64,000 bases of DNA from Thermococcus sp. Bubb.Bath (GTDB lineage: Archaea > Methanobacteriota_B > Thermococci > Thermococcales > Thermococcaceae). The stretch's first letter is position 1, and each line of letters begins with the position of its first letter. Under the pieces are notes generated by a model, which was not told the origin of the DNA, did no database searches, and saw only the letters and a program-made list of their open reading frames with translations. Made by a program: the position numbers and the translations under genes. This document shows positions 31,601 through 39,870 of the stretch, piece after piece. The stretch spans positions 806,001 through 870,000 of the forward strand of contig NZ_SNUR01000001.1 of assembly GCF_012027595.1 (NCBI RefSeq). Direction: 5' to 3'.

Positions 31601-33155
31601 TGCTAGGGCTTTAGTGGATATTAATAATTCTGAAAAGGCATACATAATCTTGGAAGAAGTCATGGAAATGGCAAGTCAGATTAATGATCCAAATCTTCGC
31701 ATAAAGACGTTGATAGAGATTGGCAAATCAGTAGTAATCTGGGGAACTAAAAATGCACTAAGATTAGTAGAAGAAGCATTAGTATCTACTGATCAAATTG
31801 ATAATCTTATTCTTCGTTCTGAAGTGTTAGTCGAAATTGCCAAAGCTTTTGTGGAGATCGGAGAATACGAAAAAGCTCAAAAAACTCTCAAAAGAGTTAA
31901 TATGACTGCCAAACAAATCAAAGATCCATATCAATACGCAGTCATATTAACCCAAATTGCCGAAGTTTGGATCAAGATTGATGATAAAACTACTGAAGTG
32001 AAGAAAATTCTCGAAACAGCTATTGAAGTTCTTAACCAAATTGAAAATTTAGATAGTAGTTCTTGGATATTTGTGGAAATTATTGAAGTCTTAACGATGA
32101 TCGGCGAACTTAAAGAAGCATTAAGAGTTGTATGGAAAATTAGGGATCCTTATTGGCGTTTCTTTGCATTGACTAAGCTAGTTGGAGTTTTGACTAGTGC
32201 TGGTGACATAAAGGGTGCATTAAAGATCACTAAGCAAGTAACTAACCCTCTTCACAGTACAATACTCTTGATCGAGATTGCTAGAACATTAGTACTCACC
32301 GGTAATTCCAGAATTTCATTGGCACTCTTAAAAGAGACATTGAAAGAAGTCAATCAAATTAAAAATTCTGAGTATTATTTTGAAGTGATGGAAGATATAG
32401 CTGAAGTTCTAGCAAAGCTTGGAGAGTTCAAAAAGGCATTGGAAATTGCCGGTCAAATTAGGGATCCTTATATCTATTCAAATGTGCTAATTAAGATTTC
32501 GAGAATTTTAGTTGAGATGGGAAAATTGAAAAAGTCTATGGAAATACTCGATTTAGCCCAGGAAGTAGCTGGACAAATCGATGATCCTGGCTTGTATTGG
32601 GAAGTTCTAATTGAAATTTCCAAGATTTTAGTAAATATAGGAGAACCAGAAAATGCATTAAAAATCCTAAAAAGAGCAGTAGAAGTATCTAGTTGGATAA
32701 AAACTAGAACTCCAGAGGAAGAATTCAATATTCAAATGAAAACTGTTGGAGTGTTTTTAGAGATAAAGGATTTAGAAAGAGCCCTAGAGGTTTCCACACA
32801 AATCGAGAGCAAATACAATAAGTCAAAAGTCTTAATCAAGATTGCTGAATCATATGTTGATTTTGGAAACCCCCAAAAAGCCACTAGTGTTCTTAAAGAG
32901 GCACTAAAAGTTGCGTATCAAACAAAAGATCCGTATCATATCTCTGAGATATTAGTTGAAATTGCAAAGGTTCTTAGTAAAATATCTCCACTAGGTCTTT
33001 CTTTTTTGAGAGATATCATAGTTTTATCAGGAACTCTACCTGAAGATTACTTTCTCCAAATCATCGTCGCTTACATCAACGAATTAACACCAAAAGAAGC
33101 CGTGGACGTCTTCATTAGGGAAACCAAGAGGATCCTTGACATTAAAATAAGCTAA
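28623..33155 (+). CDS. STAND (NACHT-like) NTPase with N-terminal hydrophobic module and long alpha-solenoid
   Basis: A 1510-residue protein. Residues about 16-55 form a glycine-rich hydrophobic module (ILGTALGSVLSAYFGPIG, AYAGVILFAEVAKDV), then a helical region to about 255. The STAND NTPase starts at EPFVGREEVLKRID (about 262), with Walker A GPAGVGKST (about 291-299), Walker B VVIIFDALDEV (about 378-388), a sensor-like FSVRGSG and a winged-helix region (EDIAKILGTRKRVLKRM). From about residue 640 to the end runs an alpha-solenoid of some twenty units of the type VEIAKAFVEIGEYEKAQKTL..QIKDP. The family works as oligomerising sensors; many prokaryotic members are antiviral. No toxin or protease domain is recognised. 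The gene is AT-rich, stands alone with its own promoter and lies between repeats and leuS. Confidence 0.85.
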   Translation: MPHHITIYHSLKRLKPAIRILGTALGSVLSAYFGPIGAYAGVILFAEVAKDVIPEGIQKIGELFEEHELKKIEGELDLSGFKLVVSDAIKETLEELKKEYGRTQYSSLYKGTDFKEGKWFDCVSKSLKKMSSEKSSEIPSSPLELDEEDIVSFLFSFGCEIDEKRRKKLEEFLKKRFADVLKRNIVKASNMNTHFREEFYATLLKILKEINETLSEHGKRLGEVEEQYKKLEKYTRGLKVLAELNVKGIDVAVKEWLDDLLAEPFVGREEVLKRIDDIISNNSSGKVIITGPAGVGKSTLIAHIIDELSSRDDVFIIPYFFSVSKGRRDFSTAIRYAIARLYLLSVREKFEGHLLTLDDERLSDVLKGMLSEKPKKKVVIIFDALDEVNQETLKRYPFPRNLPENVYLIFSVRGSGPNPEIPTNSLDEWLENATIVELKNLGYKAVKSLVKEKLNLSGQDLEKISHEIYKRTSGHPLYLRFILGELKEMKAKNPKELLKRVKSVPESFEEYIDKELQRIESEVDNPDLVDELFALLAIAREPMKLEDIAKILGTRKRVLKRMSHDVKRWLHIRKSGNTEFWSFQHEALRENFFRVLEEEVETVREKLLDFCSENWKENEYCLKHYPEHLYDAGRYDELFELVRNEEFLNTQRELAGGTTLVLGTVELAINAAANVENLARLFEFAFLYNRIYNETGKMSLFDRYRIYGLEATINFINKNQNHAKKIQTILLLISFLVLNKRDKDAKQILQNKIDLFLECDQKLKFILKYWELINYRVIIMTTIKIFQKVDILLFGPCTVLNIIILDSVKYLIEKNEQEKALKILKEIQIIFNPSPKVLVTIAEAFAEVRETNKALKIVEKIKDPHIRVEGLIKIARALVNNGEIENSRTILEKATESINENESFYYMDLLINIAEVWVKIGENMRALQILENLLKIVIYTENRNYAIDKLIKIARALARFGEFEKALNTIEEALVSISQNDDDNYRSEILVKIARALVDINNSEKAYIILEEVMEMASQINDPNLRIKTLIEIGKSVVIWGTKNALRLVEEALVSTDQIDNLILRSEVLVEIAKAFVEIGEYEKAQKTLKRVNMTAKQIKDPYQYAVILTQIAEVWIKIDDKTTEVKKILETAIEVLNQIENLDSSSWIFVEIIEVLTMIGELKEALRVVWKIRDPYWRFFALTKLVGVLTSAGDIKGALKITKQVTNPLHSTILLIEIARTLVLTGNSRISLALLKETLKEVNQIKNSEYYFEVMEDIAEVLAKLGEFKKALEIAGQIRDPYIYSNVLIKISRILVEMGKLKKSMEILDLAQEVAGQIDDPGLYWEVLIEISKILVNIGEPENALKILKRAVEVSSWIKTRTPEEEFNIQMKTVGVFLEIKDLERALEVSTQIESKYNKSKVLIKIAESYVDFGNPQKATSVLKEALKVAYQTKDPYHISEILVEIAKVLSKISPLGLSFLRDIIVLSGTLPEDYFLQIIVAYINELTPKEAVDVFIRETKRILDIKIS

Positions 33156-33186
33156 AACAAAACAGAAAATAGAAAAAACAGACCTC

Positions 33187-36090
33187 TCACTCCACAAACA
33201 CCGCGGGCTTCAGAGGCATCGCGGCCTTCTTCTTTCCTCCTTTGTCCTCCTCGGGGTTGATGACTATCTCAATGCCGAGCTCCTTCTCTATGAAGTCCTT
33301 GGCCTCCCTCAGCGCCTTCTCTTCATTGATCCTCTTCACTTCAAAGGCCCTCTCCTTTATTAAGCGCTGTATGAGCTTGCTCACTTCCTTGCCGTGCTTC
33401 CTCATCTCAGGGTCTTTCATCAGCTCGCCCATAGCAGCATTGAAGTCCCTCTTCTCCGCTACAACCTCAACAACGCGCCACTTCCAATATGGAGCTGTGT
33501 AGATGTAGGCCCTCTTTGGGTTCTCTATCTTGGCGACGGTTATGATCTCCTTGATATCCTCCATGAGGGACTTGACGAACTCCTCCTCGGCCTCAACCGT
33601 CTCGTTCCACCACTCCTGAACCGGCTCGGGCCACTCTGCCAGGCTGACGAAGCCATCTCCGCCGAGCTTTTCCCAGAGTTCTTCGCTGATGTGCGGTGTG
33701 AACGGCGCCATCAGCCTGACCCAGACGTCGGCGAGCTTTCTGAGGACGTAGCGCTTTGCATTGTCATCTCTTCCCTCGGTTCTCCTCAGGTACCAGCGGA
33801 GGTCGTTGAGGACGGTGTAGAACGCCCACTGTACTGCCGTCCTTGTCCTGAACTCCTCAAGGGCTTTCGTTGTTCCCTCAATAGCCTTGTTGAGCCTGTG
33901 GAGCATCCAGCGGTCTATGTCCTTCAGCTCGACACCATCTTTTGCCTCGTAGGCAGAGAACTCGCTCACCAGCTCGTAGAAGCGTTCAACCTGCTTGCGG
34001 AGCTTGCCGACTTCTTTCCTCTTCCAGTCGAAGTCGCTGTCGTGCTCGGCGAGCCCCATGATGTAGAGCCTCACCACATCTGCACCGTTCTCCTCGATTG
34101 CATCTATGAAGTTCAGCACGTTGCCCTTGCTCTTGCTCATCTTGGTGCCTTCCAGCGTCCCGAAGCCGTTTACGGCTATCCCCCTCGGCCAGTGCTTCCT
34201 GTCGAAGATGGCCACGTGGTTGAAGATGAAGAACGTTAAGTGGTTTGGGATGAGGTCTTTGGCCGAGCAGCGCCAGTCGAGCGGGTACCAGTACTCGAAC
34301 TCCTCCTTCATATCGTGGATGGTCCCCGCCGGAATCCCTGTCTTCTCGCTCAGCTCCTTTTCCTTCTCCTCGCTGAAGGGCTCGCGGAAGATGTAGTCGA
34401 AGAAGTCCCTGTCGAGCTTCTCAGCGTCAAGTTTGCCCTCGTTCCTAAGCTGGTTGATGTGCCTGCTTATCGTGTAGTAGGCCATGTATATCGTTGAATC
34501 GCTCAGGCTCTCAATGACCCAGTCGGGGTCCCACGGGAGGGGGGTTCCGAGGCCGACCTTCCTAGCGCAGGCCTTCTCCTCGAGCCAGTCTATAACCGCT
34601 CCAAACTGCGTCCTCCTGCTCTCCGGATAGATCGTCATGTTGGCGAGGGCTTCCCTCGCCTTCTCCTTCCACTCAGGGTTGCCGTAGTCGATGAACCACT
34701 GGTCGTGGATTATCTTGATGACCGCTTGGTTTCCAAAGCGGCTTATAACGGGCTTGTCAGCGAACTCGTACATTATCTCCGCTATTCCCTTCTCCTGGAG
34801 CTCCTTGGCGATGAGGTCCTTAGCCTCCTGCACGGGCTTTCCGGCGTAGGGCTCTATCTTGAAGACTCCCTTGTGGTACTCGGCCTTGTAGATGTTCTTG
34901 GTGGCCTCTTCGAGCTTTTCCACGTCCCTCTGGCTCTTCACGCCGAGCCTCTCTGCCTCTTCAACTGCAGGGAAGTCACCGTAGCCCTCGAGCTTGATGA
35001 GAGATATGTAGCTTATCTCCTCCACGACGCGCGGGTCAATTTCGTACTTGAGCAGTATCTCCGTCTCCTTCTTCAGGTCTTCTAGGGCTATGTGGTCAAA
35101 TGGAGCGTGAGCCGGAACGCTCATAACGACACCGGTTGCGTTGTCTGGGTCAACGAACTCGGCAGGCAGAATTATGACCTCGTCACCTGTCACCGGGTTC
35201 TTGACGTACTTGCCGATTAGCCTCTCGCCCTTGAACTCCTCGATGACCTCTATCTCCCTGTCCTGGAAGGAGAGCTTGTAAGCGGCCTCCTTGCTCACTA
35301 TCCAAGTCTCCTCCCTGTCTCCTTTCCTCACCTTCGCCTTTACGTATGTTGCCTCTGAATTCAGCCACATGTTCGTTACTCCGTAGACAGTCTCGGGCCT
35401 CAGGGTTGCAGCTGGAAGGTAGATTTCCTCGCCGTTCTCCTCACGAACGAACTTGATTATGACGTACTCCAGTATCTGGACGTCCTCACCCTCCATTATG
35501 TCGTGGTCTCCGAGCGGCGTTCCAACAACTGGGTCCCAGCGGACGCGGTGGGCTCCTTTAACGACCAGCCCCATACCTTTGAGCGTCCAGAACTGCCACT
35601 CGATGAACTTGCTGAAGGGCGGGAAGAGGCTGGTGGTGTGGAACTCGCGCGTCCAGTCGACGCCAAAACCTGCCCTTATGAAGGTCTCCTTGGCAGACTT
35701 CATGAAGTACTTGACTATCTCTTTCGGGTCCTCGAACTTCCAGAGGATATCCTCAGGAACCTTGTAAACATCCCTGTAAATGTGGATGGTCTTGGGGTCG
35801 CGGTTCTTTATCCTCTCGGCGATTCCGACTATCGGCGCACCGGTGATGTGCCACGCCATAGGGAAGAGGACGTTGTAGCCCTGCATCCTCTTGAAGCGCG
35901 CTATTACGTCCGGTATCGTGTAAGTCCTTGCGTGGCCGACGTGGAGGTGGCCCGAGAGGTAGGGAAACGCGACGGTTATGTAGAACTTCTTCTCCTTGGG
36001 CCTTGCGTTTCTGTCCGGCTCGAAAATCTTTTCCTCCATCCAGCGCTTCTGCCACTTCTCTTCAATGGCCTTGAAGTTGAGTTCAACCAT
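33187..36090 (-). CDS. leuS: Leucyl-tRNA synthetase
   Basis: A 967-residue archaeal-type class I leucyl-tRNA synthetase, normal length for the order. The HIGH motif is HVGH (residues 50-53), the editing (CP1) domain includes TLRPETVYGVTNMW and a VSVPAH-like MSVPAHAPFDH, and KMSKS is TKMSKSKGN. The C-terminal domain ends in a Lys-rich KGGKKKAAMPLKPAVFVE. The ATG follows GAGGAGGTATAGCT. It has its own promoter (CTTAAATACC in reverse near 36233-36242) with a leader of about 125 bases. Core gene embedded between accessory blocks. Confidence 0.97.
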   Translation of the reverse strand: MVELNFKAIEEKWQKRWMEEKIFEPDRNARPKEKKFYITVAFPYLSGHLHVGHARTYTIPDVIARFKRMQGYNVLFPMAWHITGAPIVGIAERIKNRDPKTIHIYRDVYKVPEDILWKFEDPKEIVKYFMKSAKETFIRAGFGVDWTREFHTTSLFPPFSKFIEWQFWTLKGMGLVVKGAHRVRWDPVVGTPLGDHDIMEGEDVQILEYVIIKFVREENGEEIYLPAATLRPETVYGVTNMWLNSEATYVKAKVRKGDREETWIVSKEAAYKLSFQDREIEVIEEFKGERLIGKYVKNPVTGDEVIILPAEFVDPDNATGVVMSVPAHAPFDHIALEDLKKETEILLKYEIDPRVVEEISYISLIKLEGYGDFPAVEEAERLGVKSQRDVEKLEEATKNIYKAEYHKGVFKIEPYAGKPVQEAKDLIAKELQEKGIAEIMYEFADKPVISRFGNQAVIKIIHDQWFIDYGNPEWKEKAREALANMTIYPESRRTQFGAVIDWLEEKACARKVGLGTPLPWDPDWVIESLSDSTIYMAYYTISRHINQLRNEGKLDAEKLDRDFFDYIFREPFSEEKEKELSEKTGIPAGTIHDMKEEFEYWYPLDWRCSAKDLIPNHLTFFIFNHVAIFDRKHWPRGIAVNGFGTLEGTKMSKSKGNVLNFIDAIEENGADVVRLYIMGLAEHDSDFDWKRKEVGKLRKQVERFYELVSEFSAYEAKDGVELKDIDRWMLHRLNKAIEGTTKALEEFRTRTAVQWAFYTVLNDLRWYLRRTEGRDDNAKRYVLRKLADVWVRLMAPFTPHISEELWEKLGGDGFVSLAEWPEPVQEWWNETVEAEEEFVKSLMEDIKEIITVAKIENPKRAYIYTAPYWKWRVVEVVAEKRDFNAAMGELMKDPEMRKHGKEVSKLIQRLIKERAFEVKRINEEKALREAKDFIEKELGIEIVINPEEDKGGKKKAAMPLKPAVFVE

Positions 36091-36471
36091 AGCTATACCT
36101 CCTCACGGTTTTTTCAAAAGAGTGTGAACGATACTCCAGAATAGGGGGGTTATCGCGGAAATCAGGCGTGAATGTCCTTCCGACGGAGAAGACACTCCCC
36201 CCTCATAGGCATCGGGACGAGTAGGGATTTTGGTATTTAAGGTTTTTGGAAGGATGGCACTAAACTATAGGGCCATTATGATAACAATAAGGTTAAATCA
36301 AACGTGACATGTACATAACTGAAGTTCAGAAATAAAGAGAAAATAACATGCCTTTAATTGTTTCGTAAATAAAATCGAATTTATTACATCAATATAACTA
36401 ATAAGAATAAATCGAAATATTTTTATATTATGGTTTCATATTAACTGTTGCCACCTCTTGGGGGGGGGACC
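36091..36471. other. Divergent intergenic region between leuS and cassette B
   Basis: The left 150 bases are the GC-richer leader and promoter of leuS on the reverse strand. From about 36260 the DNA is very AT-rich and holds the cassette B promoter: TTTTATATTA (36421-36430) with CGAAAT upstream, giving transcription start near 36450-36455. A run of nine G (36460-36468) then serves as ribosome site for the first cassette gene. No gene is seen inside. Confidence 0.55.
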
Positions 36472-36879
36472 ATGCAAAAGAAGTGGATTCTTGGCTTGAT
36501 AGGATTTGGTTTGTTAGTGAGTTCAGTGTTGGCTGCAGCAGAATACACTGGAAACAGCAACGTCAATGTTGTGAACCCAAACTGCTACATCCATAAAGTA
36601 GACTATGGCCAGGATGCCATGCAATTTGAGAAGGATGGTAAAGTTATAACTATGGCTGGTATATATGCCCAGGTTAGGGGTGAGTTCATTATGCCACCAT
36701 GTACAATGGACCCACACCTAACATGGTATGCAACAGACGCAGGTGATATTCCGGGAGCTCTGTATTCAGTATATGACTTCCAAGTAATAGACCATGATTG
36801 GAGAGGAGCCTCAGTTGATGCATACGGATCAGGGTTAGGAAGGGCTTGGCACGCCTTTGCGGAGGTGTCCCTGGGTTGA
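36472..36879 (+). CDS. Cassette B gene 1: small secreted protein with two cysteines
   Basis: A 135-residue protein with a signal peptide (hydrophobic core about 5-20, cleavage after VLAAA or nearby). The mature part of about 113 residues is beta-like with Tyr, Trp and Asp, two cysteines (NPNCYIHK and MPPCTMDP) that could pair, and a C-terminal DHDWRGASVDAYGSGLGRAW. No family recognised and no clear similarity to gene 1 of cassette A, but the same slot and signal. The ATG at 36472 follows a nine-G run. The stop overlaps the TTG start of gene 2 (TTGA). Confidence 0.65.
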   Translation: MQKKWILGLIGFGLLVSSVLAAAEYTGNSNVNVVNPNCYIHKVDYGQDAMQFEKDGKVITMAGIYAQVRGEFIMPPCTMDPHLTWYATDAGDIPGALYSVYDFQVIDHDWRGASVDAYGSGLGRAWHAFAEVSLG

Positions 36880-37880
36880 AGAAACCCCTCATTTTTGTTT
36901 TCCTTCTTCTCCTGTTTTTGTCGATGATTTCGTGGAGCTCGGTCCTCGCAGATGGTGGGATAAGAGAGAAGCCAGTTCTCAAACCCGGAACGTACTTCGT
37001 TTACACCGCCAGAACCAACAAAACCATCAACGAATCACTGCTCCTTGACATGACGGGCTCTGGAAACCTCTTCTTCTCCCTTAAAATGGACGGGAAAACC
37101 GTGGCTATGAACGTCTACGGAAATGGGAGCGTGGAGTTTGAGGTTGTGGGACTGAAGAACGACACCGCCACGGTGATGCTGACCGTTAGCGGAACCTACG
37201 CCGTCGTGAGGTACCACGGGAACCTAACCACTCTCTGGAGGGAAGAGGACGTCATAGGTAGCAAAACTTATGGGAACCTGACCATAACGGCACTCAGGTC
37301 ATTTAAGATAATCCGCCCCTACCTCCTGAACGTCCGTACTGGAGAGGTTTACGACATCCATGGGGTGCCCTACGGGAGGAGTCTTCTCTTTTACGATGGG
37401 AAAATAAGGAACGGAACGCGGCTCTTCACATCGCCGGAAGGGCTCAGTGTCTCCGTCGCCAGCGTCAGCACTATCGGTTCAACCGTCATAACATACTACA
37501 AAAAGTTCCTGCCGCCGCTCCTTCAGGTCAAAACGACGCCCTACACGGTCTCCACCGCGTACATCAGTGCAAATGGAAGGTCAACCCTCATCTACGACCC
37601 CAGTTCGGGGATCCTGATCTCGTACTTCGGCTTTTCCTGGGCCGACTTCCAGGCTGCGGGGTTCCCGGTGTTCGGGGGAATAGACAGGAGCGGCTTTTCC
37701 AAGTTGAGTGACAACACGATGTTCGCCCCAGGGCTCGTGCTGGGGGACACCAACGCACTTGGAGAAACTTCAGCGGTTGAATACTCGGCCGAAAACTCGC
37801 CCCTCGTCTATCCCTACGTCCTGCTCCTCGCGGCTTCGGCAGCGGTCGGTCTCTGGAGGGTGAAAGGATGGGGAGGATGA
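36876..37880 (+). CDS. Cassette B gene 2: signal-peptide ectodomain protein with C-terminal membrane anchor
   Basis: A 334-residue protein: signal peptide (about 1-24, ending SSVLA), a beta-rich ectodomain of about 280 residues with many N-glycosylation-like NxT/S sites and no cysteine, and a C-terminal helix (about 311-327) followed by WGG. I chose the TTG at 36876, eight bases after GGAGGTG, over an in-frame TTG at 36846. Topology and position match gene 2 of cassette A. GC content is that of the host, unlike gene 1. Confidence 0.68.
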   Translation: MKKPLIFVFLLLLFLSMISWSSVLADGGIREKPVLKPGTYFVYTARTNKTINESLLLDMTGSGNLFFSLKMDGKTVAMNVYGNGSVEFEVVGLKNDTATVMLTVSGTYAVVRYHGNLTTLWREEDVIGSKTYGNLTITALRSFKIIRPYLLNVRTGEVYDIHGVPYGRSLLFYDGKIRNGTRLFTSPEGLSVSVASVSTIGSTVITYYKKFLPPLLQVKTTPYTVSTAYISANGRSTLIYDPSSGILISYFGFSWADFQAAGFPVFGGIDRSGFSKLSDNTMFAPGLVLGDTNALGETSAVEYSAENSPLVYPYVLLLAASAAVGLWRVKGWGG

Positions 37881-38668
37881 TTAAACTCATACTGTGGGAG
37901 ATGAACAACCCGCTCGTGGTTCTGGTTCTCCTCGCCGGGCTGGTGCTGGGATTTGCGGCGGTTCATCAGTCGTACCTATCGGTGGCCTCATCGGAGGGTG
38001 AACACTACTTCACGGGCAGAAACGCCCTGCAGAATGCAGTTCCGATGGGGACAACACCATATGTGGCCGGAAAAATCGACTACCCTTATACCCCCACTGC
38101 TAGGGCAATAAGGGGTTCGATAAAGGCAGGCTTCGAAATCTACGCCTTCATAATAATCATAATGGGGAGCTTGATATTCAGATGGGACAGGGACTCCGGG
38201 TACGCCCCAACCGTTTACTCCCTGCCGTACTCGAAGTTTAAAATCTTCATCGCCAAGTCCACCGCGTTCCTGACACTCTCGCTTATTCTCTACGTCCTCC
38301 CTTACGTACTGGCGATAATTTCCTCCAACGCGGACATCCTGCACGTCGTCTCCGTCATTCTGAGCTCACGAGAAGTTCTGAGCGGCCTCACGCTGGCACT
38401 CTACGCCGTCCTGTATACAGCGTCCGTAACCGCCCTCCTGGGCAGCTTTCTGAGGGGCCTGTTCCCAACGCTCATTGGCGCGTTCTTTGTCTTGTCGCTC
38501 TCATCGAGCTTATTTCCCTCCTCCCTTCCACCGTTCAGCTTTCTAATGTACGCAGCATATTCCAACGTTTCTCCATTGGAGGTCAGGTTCGCGGTTCCGG
38601 GACTGATATTGCCTTTTCTGTTCCTCCTAATTGGTGCGTTAATCTTTGAGAGGAGGGACGTGTTGTGA
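37868..38668 (+). CDS. Cassette B gene 3: ABC-2-like permease
   Basis: A 266-residue permease with six hydrophobic segments: helix 1 near 13-30, an external loop to about 90, helix 2 (FEIYAFIIIIMGSLIF), then FRWDRDSGYAPTVYSLPYSK, which resembles the ABC-2 exporter coupling helix, and four further helices. It overlaps gene 2 by 13 bases and ends overlapping gene 4. The same size, helix pattern and place as cassette A gene 3. Confidence 0.78.
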   Translation: MGRMIKLILWEMNNPLVVLVLLAGLVLGFAAVHQSYLSVASSEGEHYFTGRNALQNAVPMGTTPYVAGKIDYPYTPTARAIRGSIKAGFEIYAFIIIIMGSLIFRWDRDSGYAPTVYSLPYSKFKIFIAKSTAFLTLSLILYVLPYVLAIISSNADILHVVSVILSSREVLSGLTLALYAVLYTASVTALLGSFLRGLFPTLIGAFFVLSLSSSLFPSSLPPFSFLMYAAYSNVSPLEVRFAVPGLILPFLFLLIGALIFERRDVL

Positions 38669-39117
38669 GAGTCCTGAGGGCTCTAGCGCTCTTCCTGGCC
38701 ATCCTGCCGCTCATAGCGCTGCTCAACTACCACTTTTACTCAAGTAGAGTTGAGTTCGCCGGTCCCGCCGCCATAAAGCCGAGCGGTCCGAAGGGGGTCA
38801 GCTATCTCGCGTTCCACGTGCCTGCGAAGGCCCTTGCGGAGATCGACTGCAGCGGTGGGAACGGGAGGATCCTCGTGGTCGACCGTTTTGATGGAAAAGA
38901 AATCTTCAACGGCACAACAAGGGGTTCACTCTCCCAGGAGTTCGTGGTTCCCGGGGAGGGAACCTACTGGGTCGTGTATAACGGAAAAGGGGACACCACG
39001 TGCTTCGTCCGTTTCAAGAGGAAAGATCCCACCACGAACATCCAGAACGCCTTTTATCTGACTGGAATCGCCGGCGCGCTCCTCCTTCTGGTGGAGCTGT
39101 GGAGGGAGAGGAAATGA
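38665..39117 (+). CDS. Cassette B gene 4: small protein with two membrane helices
   Basis: A 150-residue protein with N-terminal (about 5-20) and C-terminal (about 128-145) hydrophobic helices and a beta-rich outer domain holding two cysteines (EIDCSGG and TTCFVRF). It starts with GTG inside the end of gene 3 and ends in an ATGA overlap with the ATPase. The arrangement equals cassette A gene 4. Confidence 0.7.
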   Translation: MRVLRALALFLAILPLIALLNYHFYSSRVEFAGPAAIKPSGPKGVSYLAFHVPAKALAEIDCSGGNGRILVVDRFDGKEIFNGTTRGSLSQEFVVPGEGTYWVVYNGKGDTTCFVRFKRKDPTTNIQNAFYLTGIAGALLLLVELWRERK

Positions 39118-39815
39118 TAGCAGCGAAGAACCTGACGAAGCGTTTCGGGAGGATAGTGGCGCTCGACGGGGTAAACATCGAGATACCAGAGGGGGTCAGC
39201 ATCATCCTCGGACCGAACGGCGGCGGGAAGAGCACGTTCCTAAAGCTGGTAGCGGGGATATACCGTCCCACCGAGGGGAGGATTAAGGTTTTGGGGAAGG
39301 ATCCATGGAGAGACGAGGAGCTAAAGCTCAGAATGGGCGTTTCCTTCGACCCGCCTGCGGTTCCCTCCCTGATATCCGGCAGAGAGTGGCTTGAGTTCAT
39401 AGCAAACGTTAAGGGATTTGAAAGGGAGGAAGTTGAAAGAGTAGCAGAGATCTTTGGAATCGACTACCTAAAGGAGCCCATGAGGAACTACTCCGCTGGA
39501 ATGAGGAAGAAGCTGGCGCTGGCGGGTGCATTCATCGGCCGGCCGGAGCTGGTTATCCTCGACGAACCCCTCGCCAACCTCGACTTCGAAAACGTCAGGC
39601 TCATGGTTGGAACCCTCAAGTCGCTGAAGAAAGAGGGGACGAACTTCCTGATGGTGAGCCACGTCTGGAAGCCCATCTACCCCCTGGCGGACTTCGTAGC
39701 AGTTCTTGCCGGAGGAAAGCTCGTGATGGCCGGGGATGCCAGAGAGCTGAAAAGGGACGTCGAGGCCCTGTTTGATTACGCTGGGATAACCTCCAATGGG
39801 GAGGGCCCCAGTTAA
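39114..39815 (+). CDS. Cassette B gene 5: ABC transporter ATPase
   Basis: A 233-residue ABC ATPase: Walker A GPNGGGKST (about 33-41), signature NYSAGMRKKLALA, Walker B LVILDEPLANLDFE and H-loop VSHV are intact. A YSAGM signature is usual for ABC-2 type exporters. The ATG overlaps the stop of gene 4 (ATGA); a longer in-frame extension from 39000 would run through gene 4 and is rejected. It lacks the C-terminal extension of its cassette A counterpart. Confidence 0.9.
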   Translation: MIAAKNLTKRFGRIVALDGVNIEIPEGVSIILGPNGGGKSTFLKLVAGIYRPTEGRIKVLGKDPWRDEELKLRMGVSFDPPAVPSLISGREWLEFIANVKGFEREEVERVAEIFGIDYLKEPMRNYSAGMRKKLALAGAFIGRPELVILDEPLANLDFENVRLMVGTLKSLKKEGTNFLMVSHVWKPIYPLADFVAVLAGGKLVMAGDARELKRDVEALFDYAGITSNGEGPS

Positions 39816-39870
39816 GGGCCTCCGTCAGTTCACATGTGGAAACCTAAAAATTAGGGAAAAAGAAACCGGA

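Noticed and set aside
33394-34239. Long open frames antisense to leuS, the largest of 281 codons
   Set aside because: Low-complexity Leu/Val/Glu-rich product, no start signals; leuS on the other strand is certain.
36120-36215. Possible box C/D sRNA in the leuS leader on the reverse strand
   Set aside because: Only a D-like CTGA is good; no C box better than three changes, and no inner D'/C' pair.
39000-39113. Longer form of the cassette B ATPase starting at 39000
   Set aside because: The extension is out-of-frame translation of gene 4; the ATG at 39114 gives the exact ABC ATPase start MIAAKNLTKRFG.
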